Source: Lithobates sylvaticus
Taxonomy: Eukaryota > Chordata > Amphibia > Anura > Ranidae
Assembly: GCA_028564925.1 (NCBI GenBank)
Contig: CM053029.1
Coordinates: 30,032,438 to 30,096,437 of the forward strand
Length of the DNA stretch: 64,000 nt
Direction: 5' to 3'
Notes under the pieces: model-generated
Seen by the model: the letters and a program-made list of their open reading frames with translations, nothing else
Told to the model about the DNA's origin: nothing
The model's database searches: none
Made by a program: the position numbers and the translations under genes
Shown: piece by piece, positions 58,712 to 64,000 of the stretch
Position numbering within the stretch: the stretch's first letter is position 1
Layout: every line of letters begins with the position of its first letter

Positions 58712-58979
58712 GAGAGCCGCCACTGGGAGATCACAGCAGGGAACATCACAGCTTTCGTTTCATAAGCTGTGTGTTCCCGCCGCGCGCCGTCACATAAGCC
58801 CCTCCCCTTGTCCAGGGGAACTTTGATACATGTCACCCGTCCTAGGATTGGACGGGTGATCTGTCTATCAAAGTCCCGGAAAAGGGGAGGGGCTTATGTG
58901 AGGGTGCGCGGCGGGAACACACAGCTTATGAAACGAAAGCTGTGATGTTCCCTGCTGTGATCTCCCAGTGGCGGCTCTC
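58712..58979. repeat. Long hairpin, arms about 130 bp
   Basis: GAGAGCCGCCACTGGGAG at 58712 pairs with CTCCCAGTGGCGGCTCTC ending at 58979, and pairing continues inward through GTGTTCCCGCCGCGC and CTCCCCTT to the central GACGGGTGA region, with few mismatches. Confidence 0.9.
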
Positions 58980-59052
58980 CTCACTTCTCCTCGCCAGCCC
59001 TCAAAAAATCACTCGCAAAATGCGAGTGTGCGAGTGTAATTTTTGAGGGCTG

Positions 59053-60756
59053 TATATATATATATATATATATAGTTATACTCTAGCTATCTATTTTGGT
59101 TTCATTATCTTTGATACTTTTGTTAACTTTGAAAAATGCATCTTAAATTCTGTCTATTAATAGAAGACAGTTGAAAATGTGAGCAAAAAAACAAACAAAA
59201 TGGGTGGAAATATTTGCAGTCAAGATAGTAATGTTTTTAAAATCGCATTGTATGATAAGTATCTTACCGTAGATGACAAATGTAGATTCACCATCTGCAA
59301 AAGTATGGGAGTAAAGTGTTAGACAATCATAAAATCCAAACCTACATTTCAGTTTTTGTTACACATTTTTTAAAACAGAGAGATGATAAAGATGCAGTCC
59401 CAAAGCACTGTCAAAAATGAAGAGTTGAGTTCTATTAGTGATTTTACTGATCATAGAAAACCTATAACCCAACAGTGCACAGTGAGTGAAAGTGCACTTT
59501 AACTCACTCTCACCATCTTGTTTTTTTTTGCACTGGTTTGATACCATTAGTTTGTTAGGTTATAGGTTTTCTATGATCAATTAAATCACTAATAGAACTC
59601 AACACTTAATTTTTGACAGTGCTTTGGGACTGCATCTTGGGAATCCAGGGACCTGGTGGTGACGCCCCTTTCCCCTTTCCTGTTGGGCTCGCTCTTTTTG
59701 TTCCCCTTCTCTCTTTTCCCCCATCCCATCTGCACCCTGGTTTCTGAAACAAATGTGGCCTCTTGTGGGTCTTCAGTTTAGCCGGGTGGGCTGTGGGCTG
59801 GATGCCTCTGGCCTTGCAGCATGGTTCGGATTAGTGGGCACCGTGCGAGGGCATAAAATCTGGAAGCTATGATGTACAGGCATCAGTGGTAAATATAAAA
59901 AAAATAACTTTGAAATATAACCTCTTTTGGGAACCAATATACTTTATTGGCTTGTTTTTAATATATTTTTTCAAATACTATATATTTTTTAGAAATCGGT
60001 ATCTTTTTCGCCCCTGAAGAAGATCTATACATGTGGTCGAAACGCATTGGAGCTCTCTTTACATGATGTGCTACAGATATTGTGTTATTTTTGAAGGTTC
60101 ATTCTATTGATGTAATACTGTATGGGTTCAACACTGTACCCAAAGTATGCTATGTATGTCTTCCAGTTTTGATTTTAAAGCTCATGCTTTGACTGACATG
60201 TGCTATTTTGTAGAATACTTTTTTGTAATATAATATACTTTATAATTCATTTTGATTTTTTTGCTGCAATACAAAACCCCACAGGGAAATTCCTTATATA
60301 TTTTAAATGTTTTTAATTATCATTTTTCTATCCGTGTTATTTTCTGTTATTAGAAATATTTAGAGAACAATGAGGGGTAAATTGATTGATTAGTATAGAA
60401 TCCCCTTACCCCAATCTTGTCCATAAGACCATTACAGGTCCTCTTATTCCAATCAAGTCTATAATAACATTACAGGTCCTCTTACCCAGCAGACTGAGAA
60501 CACCCAATTCCACCCACCAACTGGTCTGATCTATATTGGCTCCGCCTCTTTACAGTTCTTCTGCTTCCCGCCTTTGGCTGCGTGGGGGAAGGAGCTGAGT
60601 CCGGGTGCTGCTGCTAAGCGGTCGGCCTGCCTCCCAAACCAATCCTGTGGTCATCGTTGTGGAATGTGGATCATCATCTGAATTGTTCAGTGCTGCTGTG
60701 CTGGCGGTTCCAGACTTCCACACACACAGGTCAGGTCACCAACCACCAGGTTTCTG
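59053..60756. other. Mostly unrecognised, with one inverted repeat
   Basis: No gene. An inverted repeat spans 59389-59638, with arms of about 83 bp (AAGATGCAGTCCCAAAGCAC and GTGCTTTGGGACTGCATCTT) and a spacer of about 80 bp. A CTGAAGAAG...CGAAACGCATTGG motif lies at 60013-60050. The rest is AT-rich with no paired ends recognised. Confidence 0.55.
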
Positions 60757-61021
60757 TGTGTGTGTGTGTGTGTCTGTATGTGTATGTGTCTGTCTGTGTG
60801 TGTGTGTGTGTGTTTGTGTCTGTATGTGTGTCTGTCTATGTGTGTGTGTGTGTCTATTTGTGTATGTGTGTGTGTCTTCCTATGTGTGTGTATAAGTGTG
60901 TGTGTGTGTGTGTCTGTATATGTGTGTGTGTGTGTCTGTATGTGTGTGTATGTGTCTGTCTGTTTGTGTGATATGTGTCTGTATGTGTGTGTGTGTGTGT
61001 GTCTGTCTGTCTGTATGTGTG
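60757..61021. repeat. GT-rich microsatellite
   Basis: About 265 bp of (GT)n with CTGT, TATG and similar interruptions. It resumes at 62145-62180 on the far side of the solo LTR at 61022. Frames reading VCVCVC or HTHTHT here are artefacts. Confidence 0.95.
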
Positions 61022-62144
61022 TGTAGCACTGACCCCCGAAAGAGCTGCTGGTTATTTTTGGGCTTAGCGTTACCTTCTTGACCTCGTATGCATCTAGGGG
61101 TTTCCCGAGGTAGATGGCCCAAAGAACTGTAAAGACTGACACTGGATCCACTTTAGGGATTTTTATTTGCAAAAATGGTAGACAAAACACAGTCTCCCAA
61201 TAAAGGACAAAGGGTTTAGGTAGGAAGGTCAGGTACTCTTGGAACTGCTTGAAACTGAATGTCTCTCACTATGAAATCCAGGGAATAGCCATTCGCAACT
61301 GGATATTACAGTCATCGGAAAAATTCCCTCTCAGCAGATTTAGCAGCCGATAGATGATTCGGATAAAGCAAAGTCTCTGCCACAGACTTGGTTGTAGAAC
61401 TTGTAAATGAAAAGTCTTTGCCACAGACTTGGTAGTAGAACTTGTAAATGAAAAGTCTTTGCCACAGACTTGGTTGTAACTGAAGGATATATGAAGTTAG
61501 AGAACCCTCATACGGTACCAGTATCTTGCAGCCGGTCCGGCGATACGATACGAGTGTGGATTCACCTGGTGTCTTTCAACTTAGCTTCCCCGAGCTCTTG
61601 CCGAGCAGCCAGCCTTTTTCATGGCCCTCTTCTGAAGAGTCCTCCCCTGGTTGCGTTTGCAGTTTCTGGGCCTCTCCAAAACCAAGACGGCACCGGACCA
61701 CCTTAGAATCCTCCTTCCAGTTACTGTGCCTCGGGATAGCCACCCCCAAGACTCGGAAATGGATGGATCTGCACCCCAGGCCATGAGGACCCCTGAGGGC
61801 TGGTCAGGAGGACCAGGACCAAACAGACAGAAAGATCCTCTGGACCGGAACCCAGAAGAATGTGACCTCAGTATCTTAAGTACCCCCTCCCAGAATTCAC
61901 AGCGAGGCAACACTCTCACTGGTTGGTTCCGAGAGAGATTGGCACCCAATGCGTCCAACCGGACCACATTCTTGTGCTTGCCAGAGGTGACACCGACACC
62001 TATGGGCAAGTAGAACACAATGCAATCCAGCCAAACTGATACTGAGGCCATAATTTAGAACAATTAACCCCAAAAACTGTGGTTTTAGGAACATTTAAAT
62101 TTACAAAACTTATAGCGCATGCTCATTAGGAGCCCAGCGCTACA
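61022..62144 (-). mobile_element. Solo LTR of repeat family R (R3)
   Basis: 1123 bp, TGTAGCACTGACCCC...GAGCCCAGCGCTACA, with short inverted ends. It is flanked by the 14-bp identity TGTCTGTATGTGTG on both sides, which includes the target duplication but cannot be trimmed because it lies in the microsatellite. A minus-strand AATAAA lies near 61163, close to the minus-strand 3' end, as expected for an LTR read on that strand. About 2.7 copies of a 41-bp repeat (AAAGTCTTTGCCACAGACTT...) occur at 61370-61480. Fossil. Confidence 0.65.
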
Positions 62145-62193
62145 TGTCTGTATGTGTGTCTGTCTGTGTGTGTGTGTGTTTCTGTGTTCTATT

Positions 62194-64000
62194 TAGGGAT
62201 GGGCCCGGTTTTCGATTCGAACCCATGTTCGAATCGAGCACCGGGCGTTCGCTCGCTCGGCGAGCCCAGAACTATTGGGGCCGCTCGCATCAAATTCGTG
62301 TGATGCGAGCGGCCCCACAATGCATTGCGCTAGTCGCAGTGCAATGCTGGCTGATGATTGGCCAAGCATGCACTGTGACCCCGCATGCTTGGCCAATCAC
62401 AGCGCCGGCAGCGAGGAGAGCCATAATTGGCTACAGGCAGGATGCCTGTAGCCAATTATAGCTCAGGGGCTTTAGTACACGCCCCACGGTATAAGAGGCC
62501 GCCGCGGCGGCGGCCTCGCATATTATGTTTCAGACAGTCACAGTGTCAGACAGTCAGTGTCAGCGTGTCAGTGTGTTGCTGACTGCTGACAAGTTATGCT
62601 CTATTTCTGGGGATTTGTGTGTGCGTGCTGTTAGAACAGCATTGCAGTATCACATCTGGGGGGTGTCTATAGGTGGCCTGTGAAGGGGGCAGGTTTCCTG
62701 TGCTTAGAACTTTCCCTGCAAAAAAGTGTAATTTTTGCAGGAAAAAAGCTATTTAAAAGCACTCGCGGCTAATGAATTGATGGCTCCTGTAACACAGAGA
62801 ACTGTCATTCATTAATAAAAAAAAAAAAAAAGCGTGGGGGGTCCCCCCAAATTCAATAACCAGGCCCTTCAGGTCTGGGATGGATATTAAGGGGAACCCC
62901 AGCAAAAAAAAATTTAAAAAAAATGGCGTAGGGTCCCCTTCAAAATCCATACCAGACCCTTGAGGTCTGGTATGGATTTTTAGGGGAACCCTAGCCAAAA
63001 AAAATGGCGTGGGGTCCCCTCAAAATCCATACCAGACCCTCATCCGAGCACGCAACCTGGCAGGCCGCAGGAAAAGAGGGGGGGATGAGAGCGGCCCCCC
63101 CTCCTGCCTGAACCGTACCAGGCCACATGCCCTCAACATTGGGAGGATGCTTTGGGGGTCTAAGACCCCTAAAGCACCTTGTCCCCATGTTGATGAGGAC
63201 AAGGGCCTCTTCCCCACAACCGTGCCCGGTGGTTGTGGGGGTCTGCGGGCAGGGGGCTTATCGGAATCTGGAAGCCCCTTTAACAAGGGGACCCCCAGAT
63301 CCCCCCCCCCCTCTGTGTGAAATGGTAAGGGGGTACAAAAGTACCCCTACCATTTCACCAAAAAAGTGTTAAAAATTGTAAAAATTACAGGAGACGGTCT
63401 TTGACAATTCCTTTATTAAAATCTTCTTTCTTCTTTCTTCATCCTTCGGTTTCTTCATCTTCTCCTTCCGTCATCTTCTTCCATCTTCTTCCATCTTCTT
63501 CTTCCTCCGATCCGCTTCTTCTTGCGCTGGTCTTCTCGTCCTTCTCGTCTGGCATCTTCTTCCGTCGGCGTCGGTGTCTCTTCTTGGGCCGCCCCGCGCA
63601 ATGGGAGGCTCCCGCTGTGTAAGGCTCCGCTCCGTCTGACTGTTTTTTTATAACGGAGGGCACCTGGTGACCCCGCCCCTCTGATGCACGGGGACGTCAT
63701 GGGGAATTCCCTATGGCTTTCCCCATGACGTCAGAGGGGGGCGGGGTCAATATTACCATTTTTCACACTTTTTTGGTGAAATGGTAGGGGTACTTTTGTA
63801 CCCCCTTACCATTTCACACAGAGGGGGGGCCGGGATCTGGGGGTCCCCTTGTTAAAGGGGGCTTCCAGATTCCGATAAGCGCCCGCCCGCAGACCCCCAC
63901 AAACCACCGGGCACGGTTGTGGGGATGAGGCCCTTGTCCTCATCAACATGGGGACAAGGTGCTTTTGGGGTCTTAGACCCCGAAAGCATCCTCCCAATGT
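62194..64000. mobile_element. Second palindromic hAT-like element (continues beyond window)
   Basis: Starts TAGGGATGGGCCCGG, similar to the TAGGGTTGAGCG family end. Next come nested short palindromes (TTCGATTCGAACCCATGTTCGAATCGAG; GGCCGCTCGCATC...GATGCGAGCGGCC; CCAAGCATGC...GCATGCTTGG), then from 62640 the same core as 12600-13670, the centre (about 63660-63745) and the start of the mirrored arm (from 63746). In the mirrored arm the transcribed-unit stretch is absent, so this palindrome is asymmetric. The right end is outside the window. Confidence 0.75.

Larger units (their letters stand above)
57583..59052. mobile_element. hAT MITE with C-rich minisatellite and hairpin
   Basis: The left end is CAGGGCTCAAAATTTC and the right end, reverse-complemented, CAGCCCTCAAAAATTAC, both set in TA repeats, so an 8-bp TA-type target duplication is expected but cannot be delimited. 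The interior is a minisatellite (57753-58690), then a long hairpin (58712-58979). There is no transposase. Confidence 0.75.

Noticed and set aside
57703-58826. Very long reading frames on both strands with Cys/Pro- or His/Gly-rich repeats
   Set aside because: They follow from a C-rich 27-33-bp minisatellite whose unit has no stop in most frames; no domain, and frames are open in parallel on both strands.
60605-61190. Cys/Val- and His/Thr-repeat reading frames
   Set aside because: Translations of the GT microsatellite.

Overview
This is a eukaryotic repeat desert with no recognisable host gene, tRNA, rRNA or conserved host exon. Almost every stretch is a transposable element, a fossil retroelement or a satellite array. 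The mix points to a frog with a large repeat-rich genome, probably a ranid-like anuran: BED-finger hAT elements with TAG(A/G)GTTGAGCG ends, PIF/Harbinger elements, TTAAAGG-type T2 MITEs, TTAA-flanked piggyBac-like repeats, and an L1/Tx1-type LINE. The organism is inference; the element structures are read directly.

Layout. 1-5627: most of a hAT transposon (copy A, minus strand) with a nearly uninterrupted transposase and a solo LTR inside. 5755-9543: a T2-like MITE, a fragment of a palindromic hAT core and a minisatellite-bearing hAT MITE. 9745-46440: apparently one old LTR-type repeat split twice. The first split is an endogenous retrovirus (10370-31724; LTRs of 595 and 598 bp, target duplication CCAAG). 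The second is an LTR element without visible pol (31893-45807). The provirus was itself invaded by a palindromic hAT (12277-15304), two inverted hAT copies (16436-21588) and a complete three-gene Harbinger transposon (22829-30418). The second LTR element was invaded by a TTAA element carrying a Harbinger-like MITE, and by an inverted pair of hAT copies that hold a solo LTR and a TA-flanked foldback element. 46499-53376: MITEs, a solo LTR, TTAA-family pieces, a MITE relative of the Harbinger element and a 41-bp minisatellite. 53377-56698: a 5'-truncated L1/Tx1-type LINE with a perfect 14-bp target duplication. 57583-59052: a hAT MITE carrying a C-rich minisatellite and a 270-bp hairpin. 59053-64000: inverted repeats, a GT microsatellite, another solo LTR and the start of a second palindromic hAT-like element that runs off the window.

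The one system that looks complete is the Harbinger element. It has matching 22-bp terminal inverted repeats, a TTA duplication, a two-exon DDE nuclease with D181, D268 and E305 in place (404 aa), a two-exon MADF/BESS-like DNA-binding protein (305 aa) and a divergently transcribed three-exon Myb/SANT-like protein (182 aa). All exons join in frame at GT-AG sites. A MITE with the same ends lies at 51963-52388.

The most unusual structure is the palindromic hAT at 12277-15304. Its arms, about 1.25 kb each, meet at a centre with two back-to-back CRE/GC-box/TATA promoter-like modules, each followed about 330 bp later by a polyadenylation signal.
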